From Enterobacter soli ATCC BAA-2102 (GTDB lineage: Bacteria; Pseudomonadota; Gammaproteobacteria; Enterobacterales; Enterobacteriaceae): a stretch of DNA of 64,000 nt. The notes beneath the pieces were generated by a model. That model was not told where the DNA came from. It searched no databases and was given only the letters and a program-made list of their open reading frames with translations. The stretch lies in contig NZ_LXES01000024.1 of NCBI RefSeq assembly GCF_001654845.1, positions 124,001 through 188,000 on the forward strand, written 5' to 3'. The translations under genes were made by a program, and so were the position numbers. Shown in pieces: positions 54,104 to 63,240 of the stretch (positions are counted from its first letter, which is position 1; every line of letters starts with the position of its first letter).

Positions 54104-55525
54104 TTAAACAATCTGCAACGTGCCCTGACGGTACTTACGCTGATAAACGAAGGTGGTCAGCGCCATCGGGACAATAATCGCGATAGCCATGGCCAGCGCA
54201 AACACCTGCCAGAAGGCTGGCTGAATGGAGAGGATGCCCGGCAGGCCACCCACGCCAATCCCGTTCGCCATCACGCCGTTCAGGCCACACACCAGGCCTG
54301 CAAGGCCAGAGCCGATCATGGCGCACAGCATCGGGAAGCGATATTTCAGGTTGATACCGTACATCGCCGGTTCGGTCACGCCGAGGTAGGCAGAGATAGC
54401 CGCCGGAACGGAAATCTCACGTTCATTATGCTTACGGCTGATGATGATGATGCCGGTTACCGCAGAGGCCTGAGCAATGTTAGACAGCGCAATGATTGGC
54501 CAGACTGGCGTGCCGCCCATGCTCTGAATCATCTGCATATCAATGGCCAGCGTGGTCTGGTGCACGCCGGTAATCACCAGCGGCGCATACAGGAAGCCAA
54601 ACAGCGCAGCACCAATCGGCGCGAAGCTACCGGTCATCAGGTGACGTACCGCAAAGGCCACGCCGTCGCCGATCATGCGGCCAAACGGGCCGATAAAGGC
54701 GTGAGCAAGGAACACGGCGATAATCAGGGAACAAACCGGCACCACCACCAGATACAGGTAATCCGGGACGATGCGTTTTAAGCGAGTCTCAATAAAGCCC
54801 AGCGCCAGACCTGCCAGTAACGCCGGAATCACCTGCGCCTGATAGCCCACTTTCGCGATAGTGAACAGGCCGAAGTTCCAGACTTCCGGCACCTGCTGAC
54901 CCAGTAAGTAAGCGTTCATTAACTGCGGAGACACCAGCGTGACGCCAAGGACAATCCCCAGGATTGGCGTGCCGCCCATCTTACGCACTGCCGACCAGCA
55001 AATCCCGACAGGCAGGTAGAAGAAGATGGCTTCACCAATCAGCCACAGGAAGTCGTAAACGGTTTTCAGTGACGGGTAGATCTGCGCCAGCGTTTTTCCG
55101 TCGCTCATCGGCACATCGCCGATCACGTTACGGAACCCTAAGATCAAGCCCCCGCTGATGAGCGCCGGCAGCAGCGGGAAGAAGATCTCTGCAAAGTGCG
55201 AGATCAGCTGCTCGTGCCATTTCATGTTTTGACGCGCGGCGAGCTTCGCCTGCTCTTTATCAGCAGATGAGTGGCCAGTGGTGGCCAGCAGAGCCTGATA
55301 GTAATCGCCCACTTCTGTGCCGATAACCACCTGGAACTGCCCGGCGTTGGTAAAGCAACCTTTTACCATCGAAAGCTCTTCAATCGCTTTCGGGTTAGCT
55401 TTGGCCGGATCGTTCAGCACAAAGCGCAGGCGGGTAATGCAATGACTGACGGTTGCGATGTTCTCGCGTCCGCCAACCAGGACGATCAACTGGTCGATAT
55501 CTGCTTGTTTGACTTTGCTCATCAT
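54104..55525 (-). CDS. treB: PTS trehalose-specific EIIBC component
   Basis: The protein has 473 residues, as in E. coli. The EIIB domain (about 1-85) has the phospho-cysteine C29 in VSHCITRLRF; the EIIC domain (about 105-473) has about ten membrane segments and the glucose-superfamily motif GVTEPAMYGINLKYRFP. It phosphorylates trehalose during uptake, using EIIA-Glc as donor because no EIIA is encoded here. Confidence 0.97.
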   Translation of the reverse strand: MMSKVKQADIDQLIVLVGGRENIATVSHCITRLRFVLNDPAKANPKAIEELSMVKGCFTNAGQFQVVIGTEVGDYYQALLATTGHSSADKEQAKLAARQNMKWHEQLISHFAEIFFPLLPALISGGLILGFRNVIGDVPMSDGKTLAQIYPSLKTVYDFLWLIGEAIFFYLPVGICWSAVRKMGGTPILGIVLGVTLVSPQLMNAYLLGQQVPEVWNFGLFTIAKVGYQAQVIPALLAGLALGFIETRLKRIVPDYLYLVVVPVCSLIIAVFLAHAFIGPFGRMIGDGVAFAVRHLMTGSFAPIGAALFGFLYAPLVITGVHQTTLAIDMQMIQSMGGTPVWPIIALSNIAQASAVTGIIIISRKHNEREISVPAAISAYLGVTEPAMYGINLKYRFPMLCAMIGSGLAGLVCGLNGVMANGIGVGGLPGILSIQPAFWQVFALAMAIAIIVPMALTTFVYQRKYRQGTLQIV

Positions 55526-55599
55526 GAAACCTCATGACAGATGGAGAAGGGTGTAATGACCTGAAAGCAAGCCTACTCGTTAAGCGTCATCGGGAAAAT

Positions 55600-55611
55600 G
55601 GGAACGTTCCC
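55600..55611. promoter_or_regulatory. TreR operator upstream of treB
   Basis: GGGAACGTTCCC is a perfect 12-bp palindrome of the LacI-family kind, 75 bases upstream of treB and between treR and treB. It agrees with the location and form of the known TreR operator. Confidence 0.85.
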
Positions 55612-55650
55612 GAAATCAGGCGAAGATCACAATAAACCGTTTAATGGGGT

Positions 55651-56598
55651 TTACGAAAGATGGGCTGGAATGACTATCTGGCGCGGTTCTATGCGACCGG
55701 TGATCTGCTCGATCAACTGAGCGGCAGCCTGTCTCCCGGACTCGGCGTAGCCGGGATCGACGGTGATAATTTCCGGGTGAAGGAACTTCATCAGTGGCGT
55801 ACTGCCGACGCTTGCGACCTGCAAATTATCGATACGCTGTTCCTGAAGGTATTTACTCGCGCCCAGCGCCAGGGTGTCCGTAGCGCACACCAGCGCGGTG
55901 GTCTGTGGAGTCAGCACGCTGGCGACCTGCTCGTAGCCCTGCTTCATACCCAGCCCTGGCAAGGAGGCTACAGCTGAGAGGTTGTGGTTTTTACAAAACG
56001 TCAGGTAGGCTTCATGACGCCGTTTACCGGTGGTCACGTCCGCATGGGGTACGCCGAGGAAGCTGATATGGCGATGGCCCTGATCGTATAAGCGCTGCAT
56101 CAGCGTGAAGATAGCGCCTTCATCGTCATAACAGACAGAGGCAAAACCACTGGCATCGCGAGCCAGCAGCACCAGTGATGGCTGCCAGGGTTTAAGCATC
56201 TCTTCTTTAATGCCGGTGAAACCAAACAGCACCACGCCATCGATGTTGCGGCGTTGCAGCATGCCCAGGTGCTCTTCCACCAGCTGCGGCGAAAACTGGC
56301 TTTCCATCATAATCGGGTCGTAACCCTGTTCGTAGAAGGCAGGCAGCATGGTCTGAACCGCCAGGTTTTCAGACAGGGAATCGAGGCGCGACACAATAAT
56401 GGCGACCACTTTGTCACTTTGCCCACGCATGGCGCGGGCGGAGCGGGAAGGGGAAAAACCGTGCTGATTCATGACCGCCTCGACGCGCTCGCGCGTGCGC
56501 TCGCTGACACCACTTTCGTTGTTCAGCACTCGCGACACGGTGGATTTCCCCACGCCGCTTAAACGCGCGATGTCTTTAATGGTAAGGCGGTTTTGCAT
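55651..56598 (-). CDS. treR: Trehalose operon repressor TreR (LacI family)
   Basis: The protein has 315 residues: an N-terminal LacI helix-turn-helix (TIKDIARLSGVGKSTVSRVLNNESGVSERTRERVEAVM) and a periplasmic-binding-type effector domain. E. coli TreR is induced by trehalose 6-phosphate. It lies upstream of treB on the same strand with the operator in between. Confidence 0.97.
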   Translation of the reverse strand: MQNRLTIKDIARLSGVGKSTVSRVLNNESGVSERTRERVEAVMNQHGFSPSRSARAMRGQSDKVVAIIVSRLDSLSENLAVQTMLPAFYEQGYDPIMMESQFSPQLVEEHLGMLQRRNIDGVVLFGFTGIKEEMLKPWQPSLVLLARDASGFASVCYDDEGAIFTLMQRLYDQGHRHISFLGVPHADVTTGKRRHEAYLTFCKNHNLSAVASLPGLGMKQGYEQVASVLTPQTTALVCATDTLALGASKYLQEQRIDNLQVASVGSTPLMKFLHPEIITVDPGYAESGRQAAAQLIEQITGRIEPRQIVIPAHLS

Positions 56599-56676
56599 CC
56601 TCTATTCCCTGTAACAGCGACGGCGGTCGTCAATTGAGCGTAATGGTATAGCGTGATTTTGCTATGGGCAAAGTCT

Positions 56677-56711
56677 GGTTTACGTATGGTTTACTTGCGC
56701 GGGGTTATAAT
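56677..56711 (+). promoter_or_regulatory. PhoP box and -10 of the mgtA promoter
   Basis: GGTTTA (56677-56682), CGTAT and GGTTTA (56688-56693) form a direct hexamer repeat with a five-base gap, the PhoP box. TATAAT (56706-56711) follows after twelve bases, the typical spacing for PhoP-activated promoters. Confidence 0.92.
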
Positions 56712-56717
56712 ACCGCC

Positions 56718-56988
56718 CGAATCGTCACAAACGGTACGGTTAATTCCTTATACTGCACGGCGAAATACCAATTTTACTTACCGGAGGTTACATGGATCCC
56801 GATCCCACGCCTCTCCTGAACGGGAGAGAGCTTTCTTTCCGGTAAGCCAGCCTTTTGCTGTCTCACCGGTGATGTGAGGCAGCAACGTCCCAAACGTTTC
56901 TGCTAATAATTAAAGTGCCGCCAGGTACGGATTAACCGTGTCTGCCAGCAAAACTGCGTTCGCCGCTGCGCGCGCAGGAGAGCTTATT
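56718..56988 (+). promoter_or_regulatory. mgtA Mg2+-sensing leader
   Basis: The approximately 270-base leader between the PhoP-dependent promoter and mgtA carries the mgtL leader peptide and downstream pairing segments (for example GAGAGCTTTC... and GCCAGCCTTTTGCTGTCTCACC). In Salmonella and E. coli this leader controls transcription into mgtA in answer to Mg2+ and proline. Boundaries are approximate. Confidence 0.75.
56792..56845 (+). CDS. mgtL: Leader peptide MgtL
   Basis: A 17-codon frame, MDPDPTPLLNGRELSFR, stands behind GGAGG. It is clearly homologous to E. coli MgtL (which begins MEPDPTPLP). Prolines at 3, 5 and 7 are kept; the fourth proline at position 9 is replaced by Leu. Slow or aborted translation of these Asp/Glu- and Pro-rich codons at low Mg2+ or low proline lets transcription proceed into mgtA. 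It is too short for ordinary gene callers. Confidence 0.88.
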   Translation: MDPDPTPLLNGRELSFR

Positions 56989-59697
56989 ATGCTGAAAAAT
57001 ATCACCCGGCAGCTGCTTGATCAGCTGAGCCGCCACCTGCCACGCCGTCTTATCCAGCGTGACCCAATGCCAAACGCCAAAAATCTGGCGGGCGCGGCTA
57101 TTCCTTCTTCCCTGACCGAACGCTGCCTGAACGTGGCGGCGATGGACGAAAACGAAGTCTGGCGCGCCTTTGGTGGGCACCCGGAAGGGCTGAATGCAGT
57201 TGAAGTCGACAAAATCCGCGCCGAGCATGGCGACAATCAAATCCCGGCGCAAAAACCTTCGCCCTGGTGGGTGCACCTGTGGGTTTGCTACCGCAACCCG
57301 TTCAACCTGCTGCTGACGGTGCTCGGCATTATCTCGTATGCCACCGAAGACCTGTTTGCCGCAGGCGTTATCGCCCTGATGGTGGGGATTTCCACGCTGC
57401 TGAACTTTATTCAGGAAGCCCGCTCCACCAAAGCGGCCGATGCCCTGAAAGCAATGGTCAGCAACACCGCCACCGTCTCGCGCGTGATTAACGAGCTCGG
57501 TGAAAACGCCTGGCTTGAACTGCCTATCGATCAGCTGGTTCCGGGTGACCTGGTGAAACTTGCCGCCGGGGATATGATCCCGGCAGATTTACGCATCATT
57601 CAGGCGCGCGATCTGTTTGTCGCTCAGGCGTCGTTAACTGGCGAATCACTGCCGGTGGAGAAAGTGGCGCGTACCCGCGATCCGCAGCAGATGAACCCGC
57701 TGGAATGCGACACCCTGTGCTTTATGGGCACCACGGTTGTGAGCGGAACCGCGCAGGCCATTGTGACGGCGACGGGCGGTAACACCTGGTTCGGCCAACT
57801 TGCCGGGCGCGTAACAGAGCAGGAAAGCGAACCTAACGCCTTCCAGAAGGGGATTGGCCGCGTCAGTATGCTGCTGATCCGCTTTATGATGGTGATGACG
57901 CCGATTGTGCTTCTGATCAACGGCTACACCAAGGGCGACTGGTGGGAAGCGGCGCTGTTTGCGCTCTCTGTGGCCGTGGGCTTAACGCCAGAAATGCTGC
58001 CGATGATTGTCACCTCCACGCTGGCGCGCGGGGCGGTAAAACTCTCAAAGCAAAAAGTCATTGTTAAACACCTCGACGCTATCCAGAACTTTGGCGCGAT
58101 GGACATCCTCTGCACTGATAAAACCGGGACGCTGACCCAGGATAAAATCGTGCTGGAGAACCATACCGATATCTCAGGCAAGACCAGCGAACGCGTGCTG
58201 CACAGCGCCTGGCTTAACAGCCACTACCAGACCGGGTTGAAAAACCTGCTCGACGTTGCCGTGCTGGAAGGTGTGGACGAAGAGTCTGCCCGTACGCTGT
58301 CTGGCCGCTGGCAGAAGGTGGATGAGATCCCGTTTGATTTTGAGCGCCGCCGTATGTCGGTGGTGGTGAGTGAACAGCAGGACGTGCATCAGCTGATCTG
58401 CAAAGGCGCATTGCAGGAGATCCTCAATGTGTGTACCCAGGTACGGTACAACGGTGACATCGTCCCGCTGGACGACACCATGCTGCGCCGCATCAAACGC
58501 GTGACCGACAACCTGAACCGTCAGGGGCTGCGCGTGGTGGCGGTGGCCAGCAAATTCCTGCCAGCGCGCGTTGGGGATTATCAGCGTATTGATGAATCAG
58601 ACCTGATCCTTGAAGGCTACATCGCGTTCCTCGATCCACCAAAAGAGACGACGGCACCGGCGCTAAAAGCCCTGAAGGCGAGCGGGATCACCGTGAAAAT
58701 CCTCACCGGCGACAGCGAGCTGGTGGCAGCAAAAGTGTGTCACGAAGTGGGGCTGGATGCCGGTGACGTGGTGGTGGGAAGCGAGATCGAACATCTTTCT
58801 GACGATGAGCTGGCCCGGCTTGCTCAGCGCACCACGCTGTTTGCCCGACTGACGCCGATGCACAAAGAGCGCATTGTGACGCTGCTGCGCCGCGAGGGCC
58901 ATGTGGTGGGCTTTATGGGCGACGGTATCAACGATGCCCCGGCGCTGCGTGCGGCAGATATTGGGATTTCCGTAGACGGCGCCGTGGATATTGCCCGTGA
59001 AGCGGCGGATATCATTTTGCTGGAAAAAAGCCTGATGGTGCTGGAAGAGGGGGTGATCGAAGGCCGCCGTACCTTTGCCAACATGCTGAAGTACATCAAA
59101 ATGACCGCCAGCTCGAACTTCGGTAACGTCTTCAGCGTGCTGGTGGCGAGTGCGTTTTTACCCTTCCTGCCAATGTTGCCGCTGCACCTGCTGATCCAGA
59201 ACCTGATGTACGATGTCTCTCAGGTGGCGATCCCGTTTGATAACGTCGACGATGAGCAGATCCAGAAGCCACAGCGCTGGAACCCGTCCGATCTTGGCCG
59301 CTTTATGCTGTTCTTTGGGCCGATCAGCTCCATTTTTGACATTCTGACCTTCTGCCTGATGTGGTTTGTGTTCCATGCCAACACGCCTGAACATCAGACC
59401 CTGTTCCAGTCCGGCTGGTTCGTGGTGGGGCTGCTGTCGCAAACGCTGATTGTGCATATGATCCGTACCCGCCGTATTCCGTTTATTCAGAGCCGTGCCG
59501 CATGGCCGCTGATTGTGATGACGGGGATTGTGATGGTGCTGGGTATCGCGCTGCCTTTCTCTCCGCTGGCGAGTTACCTGCAATTGCAGGCGCTACCGCT
59601 GAGCTATTTCCCGTGGCTGGTGGCGATCCTCGCGGGCTATATGGTCCTGACGCAAATGGTGAAAGGGTTCTATGCGCGCCGGTATGGCTGGCAGTAA
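56989..59697 (+). CDS. mgtA: Magnesium-transporting P-type ATPase MgtA
   Basis: The protein has 902 residues, P-type ATPase class IIIB. Motifs are the actuator TGES (SLTGESLPVE), the phosphorylation site CTDKTGTLTQ, the nucleotide-binding KGALQEI and the hinge GDGINDAPAL. About ten membrane segments. It imports Mg2+ at low external Mg2+. Start at 56989 (MLKNITRQLLDQLSRHLP) preceded by AGGAGAG; the upstream ATG/GTG at 56938 lies in the leader. The N-terminal 60 residues differ more from E. coli than the rest. Confidence 0.96.
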   Translation: MLKNITRQLLDQLSRHLPRRLIQRDPMPNAKNLAGAAIPSSLTERCLNVAAMDENEVWRAFGGHPEGLNAVEVDKIRAEHGDNQIPAQKPSPWWVHLWVCYRNPFNLLLTVLGIISYATEDLFAAGVIALMVGISTLLNFIQEARSTKAADALKAMVSNTATVSRVINELGENAWLELPIDQLVPGDLVKLAAGDMIPADLRIIQARDLFVAQASLTGESLPVEKVARTRDPQQMNPLECDTLCFMGTTVVSGTAQAIVTATGGNTWFGQLAGRVTEQESEPNAFQKGIGRVSMLLIRFMMVMTPIVLLINGYTKGDWWEAALFALSVAVGLTPEMLPMIVTSTLARGAVKLSKQKVIVKHLDAIQNFGAMDILCTDKTGTLTQDKIVLENHTDISGKTSERVLHSAWLNSHYQTGLKNLLDVAVLEGVDEESARTLSGRWQKVDEIPFDFERRRMSVVVSEQQDVHQLICKGALQEILNVCTQVRYNGDIVPLDDTMLRRIKRVTDNLNRQGLRVVAVASKFLPARVGDYQRIDESDLILEGYIAFLDPPKETTAPALKALKASGITVKILTGDSELVAAKVCHEVGLDAGDVVVGSEIEHLSDDELARLAQRTTLFARLTPMHKERIVTLLRREGHVVGFMGDGINDAPALRAADIGISVDGAVDIAREAADIILLEKSLMVLEEGVIEGRRTFANMLKYIKMTASSNFGNVFSVLVASAFLPFLPMLPLHLLIQNLMYDVSQVAIPFDNVDDEQIQKPQRWNPSDLGRFMLFFGPISSIFDILTFCLMWFVFHANTPEHQTLFQSGWFVVGLLSQTLIVHMIRTRRIPFIQSRAAWPLIVMTGIVMVLGIALPFSPLASYLQLQALPLSYFPWLVAILAGYMVLTQMVKGFYARRYGWQ

Positions 59698-59706
59698 GTC
59701 GTTTTA

Positions 59707-59741
59707 CCCTCACCCTAGCCCTCTCCCTGTAAGGGAGAGGG
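59707..59741. repeat. Dispersed CCCTCTCCC-type repeat, copy 8
   Basis: CCCTCACCCTAGCCCTCTCC..CTGTAAGGGAGAGGG just after mgtA and before the GH20 gene. The remaining gap up to 59872 probably holds the promoter of the latter; no clear operator was seen. Confidence 0.85.
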
Positions 59742-59872
59742 AACCGTCCGGTGCGGTTTCCTCTCAAATTCAACAACCTGTGATCTCCGTCGTGTCATTC
59801 TCTTGACGACAAATTGAGCGCATGTTAACAGAATGTTTTGCCTTTTTTCGGCCCGTCAAATAAGGAACATTC

Positions 59873-62257
59873 ATGTTACGGTACAGCCTCTTAACCGCCG
59901 GGCTTATGCTCGGCGCTTCTGCGTTTGCCGCTCCGGCAGGTGACCTCCCCCTGATGCCCTGGCCTGCAAAGGTTGAACGCCCGACAACACAGGGCGCGCT
60001 GGTGCTCAGCGATAACATTTCCGTTAGCGTCAGCGGTGACGATCTGGGTGACGCGGTTAACCGCCTGCGCCAGCGCATTGCGCTGCAAACCGGCTGGACA
60101 CTCCGGCCGCAGGCCGATAAGCCAGACAAACCTACCATCCGCATCGACATTGCTAAAAAGGTGAAGCCGCAACCGCTGCCCGACAGCGATGAGAGCTACA
60201 CGCTTAAGGTAGACGCTGACGGCGTGAACATCTCGGCCAACACCCGTTTTGGCGCGCTGCGCGGGATGGAAACGCTGCTTCAGCTTATCCAGAACGGGCC
60301 AGAAAATACCGCGATACCCTGGGTCACCATTGAGGATGCGCCGCGTTTCCCGTGGCGTGGTTTGCTGCTTGATTCCGCCCGCCACTTTATCCCGCTGAAC
60401 GACATCAAACGGCAGATTGACGGAATGGCGGCGGCAAAACTGAACGTGCTGCACTGGCATCTGACTGACGATCAGGGCTGGCGATTTACCTCGAAGCGCT
60501 ATCCAAAGCTCACGCAGCTTGCCAGCGACGGACAGTTTTACACCCCGGACCAGATGCGCGAGATCGTGCGCTACGCTACCGACCGTGGCATTCGCGTGGT
60601 CCCGGAAATCGACATGCCGGGCCATGCGTCGGCAATTGCCGTTGCCTACCCCGAGCTGATGAGCGCACCGGGGCCTTATGAAATGGAGCGCCACTGGGGC
60701 GTGCTGAAACCGGTGCTGGATCCTACCAAAGAGGCGACGTATACCTTTGCAGAGGCAATGGTCAGCGAACTGGCGGCGATCTTCCCCGATCCCTATCTGC
60801 ATATTGGTGGCGATGAGGTAGACGACACGCAGTGGAAACAAAACGCCGCCATTCAGAAATTCATGCGTGACAACAAACTGGCGGACAGCCATGCATTGCA
60901 GGCGTATTTCAACCGCAAGCTGGAAACGATCCTCGAAAAACATCACCGGCAGATGGTGGGCTGGGACGAAATCTTCCATCCCGACCTGCCAAAAAGCATT
61001 CTGATCCAGTCCTGGCAAGGGCAGGACGCGCTGGGGCAGGTGGCCGAAAAAGGCTACAAAGGCATTCTCTCGACCGGTTTTTACCTCGACCAGCCACAGT
61101 CTACTGCCTATCACTACCGCAATGAGATTGTGCCGCAGGGCTTAAACAATGTGGATGTGATTGGCGATAACGACAGCCCGCAGAGCTGGTCTTTCACCCT
61201 GCCGCGCCTGAAAGGCAAGCCGGTGGAAGGGAGCTTTACGCTAGTGAAAGGCGATTCCGGCTGGCGAGGATTTATTGATTTTGCCGGGAAGTCGCGCCGC
61301 GCGGTTCAGAATATCGAATGGCGTAGCGACGACCAGGTGACCTTTACCGTCGATACCTGGATGGGCGAAACGCGCCCGGTGGTGACGGTGAGCACGGATA
61401 CGCTGAGCGGCTATTTCCTGCTGGGCAACGCCCGTTACCCGGTCAGCGGCAAGCTGCTGGATGAGGTGCCAAAAGGTATCGCCCCGGTCGTGCCCGATAC
61501 TGCCCAGCAGGCCAATCTGCTGGGTGGCGAAGCCGCGCTGTGGGCCGAAAACGTGGTGGCGCCGGTGCTGGATATTAAACTCTGGCCGCGCGCGTTTGCC
61601 GTGGCGGAACGCTTGTGGTCGGCACAGGACGTGAACGATACCGACAACATGTACACCCGTTTGCAGGCGATGGATAGCTGGTCAACGGTGTCGGTGGGGC
61701 TTTTGCAGCACAGCCAGCAGCAGGCGTACTTCACCCGCCTGGCGAACAATGGCGACAGCCTGCCGCTGCAGATCCTCGCGCAGGCGGTGGAGCCAGCCCA
61801 GTATTACACCCGTCAGCACCTGAAATTCCAGGCCGGGAATTACCATCAGTTTGAGCCGCTCAACCGTTTTGCCGATGCGCTAAGCGCTGAAAGCGCAACC
61901 GTGCGTCAGATGAATAAATGGGTCGACAGGCTGGTGAGCGATGCCGAAGACACGGAAAGTGCGGATGCGCTGCGCCACGTGTTTAATCGCTGGCAGAGCA
62001 ATACCAGCGATGCGCTGGCGCTGAGCGGAAGCAATTATCAGCTGAAAGCCATTAAACCGGTGATTCAGGAAGTGGATAAGCTGGCGTCGATTGGGTTGCG
62101 CTTAACCGATCTGGTGGCGCGTCAGGGGACGCTGGATGATAAAGAAATTGCGTCGATTCAGGCGGAGCTAGATAACGCGGCGAAAATCCAGGATGAAGTG
62201 GTGATAGCGGCGGTTTACCCGCTGGAGACGCTGCTGCGCGCGACGCGCAATCAGTAA
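59873..62257 (+). CDS. Exported beta-N-acetylhexosaminidase (chitobiase-like, GH20)
   Basis: The protein has 794 residues. A signal peptide covers about 1-19 (MLRYSLLTAGLMLGASAFA). GH20b domain (about 25-155) is followed by the GH20 catalytic barrel (about 160-500) with the acid pair D314-E315 in HIGGDEVDD; LNVLHWHLTDDQGWR and VVPEIDMPGHASA are further signatures. It should release terminal N-acetylglucosamine or N-acetylgalactosamine from chito-oligosaccharides or glycans in the periplasm or outside. It is not an E. coli K-12 gene and stands alone between mgtA and ridA. Confidence 0.92.
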   Translation: MLRYSLLTAGLMLGASAFAAPAGDLPLMPWPAKVERPTTQGALVLSDNISVSVSGDDLGDAVNRLRQRIALQTGWTLRPQADKPDKPTIRIDIAKKVKPQPLPDSDESYTLKVDADGVNISANTRFGALRGMETLLQLIQNGPENTAIPWVTIEDAPRFPWRGLLLDSARHFIPLNDIKRQIDGMAAAKLNVLHWHLTDDQGWRFTSKRYPKLTQLASDGQFYTPDQMREIVRYATDRGIRVVPEIDMPGHASAIAVAYPELMSAPGPYEMERHWGVLKPVLDPTKEATYTFAEAMVSELAAIFPDPYLHIGGDEVDDTQWKQNAAIQKFMRDNKLADSHALQAYFNRKLETILEKHHRQMVGWDEIFHPDLPKSILIQSWQGQDALGQVAEKGYKGILSTGFYLDQPQSTAYHYRNEIVPQGLNNVDVIGDNDSPQSWSFTLPRLKGKPVEGSFTLVKGDSGWRGFIDFAGKSRRAVQNIEWRSDDQVTFTVDTWMGETRPVVTVSTDTLSGYFLLGNARYPVSGKLLDEVPKGIAPVVPDTAQQANLLGGEAALWAENVVAPVLDIKLWPRAFAVAERLWSAQDVNDTDNMYTRLQAMDSWSTVSVGLLQHSQQQAYFTRLANNGDSLPLQILAQAVEPAQYYTRQHLKFQAGNYHQFEPLNRFADALSAESATVRQMNKWVDRLVSDAEDTESADALRHVFNRWQSNTSDALALSGSNYQLKAIKPVIQEVDKLASIGLRLTDLVARQGTLDDKEIASIQAELDNAAKIQDEVVIAAVYPLETLLRATRNQ

Positions 62258-62265
62258 CCGGGAAT

Positions 62266-62292
62266 AAAAAAGGCAGCCCAGGCTGCCTTTTT
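62266..62292. terminator. Bidirectional terminator between the GH20 gene and ridA
   Basis: AAAAAAGGCAGCC and GGCTGCCTTTTT form a stem with T-runs on both strands. It serves both convergent genes. Confidence 0.93.
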
Positions 62293-62306
62293 CACGGGGA
62301 AACGAA

Positions 62307-62693
62307 TTAACGACGTACTGCAATCGCTTCAATTTCAATTTTCACGTCTTTCGGCAGACGTGCCACTTCAACGCAAGAGCGCGCCGGGAAGGTGGCATTG
62401 TGTTCGGTGAAGAATGCTTCGTAGGTCGCGTTTACGGTCGCGAAATCGTTCAGGTCTTTCACGAATACCGTGGTCTTCACGATATCGCCCACTTTCAGAC
62501 CCGCAGATTCAACGATAGCCTGCACGTTTTCCAGCGACTGACGTGCCTGCGCAGCTACGTCTTCCGGCACGGCGCCGGTTTTCGGGTTAACCGGGATCTG
62601 GCCTGAGGTAATAATCATGCTACCCAGATCAACGCCCTGAACATATGGGCCGATAGCCGCTGGTGCATTTTCCGTCGCGAGTACTTTGGTCAT
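62307..62693 (-). CDS. ridA: 2-iminobutanoate/2-iminopropanoate deaminase RidA
   Basis: The protein has 128 residues of the YjgF/YER057c/UK114 family, with GPYVQGVDLGSMIITSGQIPVNPKTG and the C-terminal signature ARSCVEVARLPKDVKIEIEAIAV containing the substrate-carboxylate-binding Arg. It hydrolyses reactive enamines and imines made by PLP enzymes such as IlvA. Length is that of E. coli RidA. A promoter-like TATAAT lies 40 bases upstream. Confidence 0.97.
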   Translation of the reverse strand: MTKVLATENAPAAIGPYVQGVDLGSMIITSGQIPVNPKTGAVPEDVAAQARQSLENVQAIVESAGLKVGDIVKTTVFVKDLNDFATVNATYEAFFTEHNATFPARSCVEVARLPKDVKIEIEAIAVRR

Positions 62694-62725
62694 GATTTCT
62701 CCAGAATAACAGCTGATTTAAGAGT

Positions 62726-62747
62726 CCCGGCCATTATAACAGCCGGG
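62726..62747 (-). other. Dyad after pyrI that also contains a ridA -10 element
   Basis: CCCGGC (62726-62731) and GCCGGG (62742-62747) can form a stem at the 3' end of the pyrBI transcript. The loop holds, on the minus strand, a perfect TATAAT (62738-62733) that is well placed as -10 of ridA. Confidence 0.55.
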
Positions 62748-62766
62748 ATTTCATTACCAACCTCAA

Positions 62767-63228
62767 TTAGTTGGCCAGCACCACATAATGAGAAAACTCT
62801 TTTTCGCAGTATTTGCATTTGAGTGCGATGTCATCGGCGCGTTTTTTCACTGAAAAACTGGAGGAAACCGGCTCAGCATGGCTGATGCAGTTGCTGTTCG
62901 GGCAGACCAGCACGCTTTCGATACGATCCGGCAGGCTTGGGCGCGATTTACCCACCACGTCATAATCGTCGATACGGTTAACGGTGGCGTCCGGTGCGTA
63001 CAGTGACAGCTGGTTTACCTGCTCGTCAGTCAGGAACGTGTTCTCAATTTTGATCAGATCTTTGCGGCCCATTTCGCCAGACGGCAGGTTCAGACCGATG
63101 GTGATGCGCTGGTCAGTTTCGGTCAGCTTAAACAGGGTCAGCAGCTTAAAACCTACCTGCGCAGGGATGTGGTCAATCACGGTGCCACGTTTGATGGCTT
63201 CAACCTGAAGTTTGTTATCGTGTGTCAT
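62767..63228 (-). CDS. pyrI: Aspartate carbamoyltransferase regulatory chain
   Basis: The protein has 153 residues, as in E. coli. The N-terminal nucleotide-binding domain ([32 protein letters not shown]) takes ATP and CTP/UTP; the C-terminal zinc domain has the CPNSNC and CKYC cysteines. Start ATG at 63228 ([15 protein letters not shown]), twelve bases after the pyrB stop. Confidence 0.97.
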   Translation of the reverse strand: MTHDNKLQVEAIKRGTVIDHIPAQVGFKLLTLFKLTETDQRITIGLNLPSGEMGRKDLIKIENTFLTDEQVNQLSLYAPDATVNRIDDYDVVGKSRPSLPDRIESVLVCPNSNCISHAEPVSSSFSVKKRADDIALKCKYCEKEFSHYVVLAN

Positions 63229-63240
63229 TGTCATTTCCCC

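Noticed and set aside
59891-61114. A 407-codon open frame opposite the GH20 gene
   Set aside because: It is antisense to catalytic GH20 sequence with clear motifs, and shows no family signature of its own.
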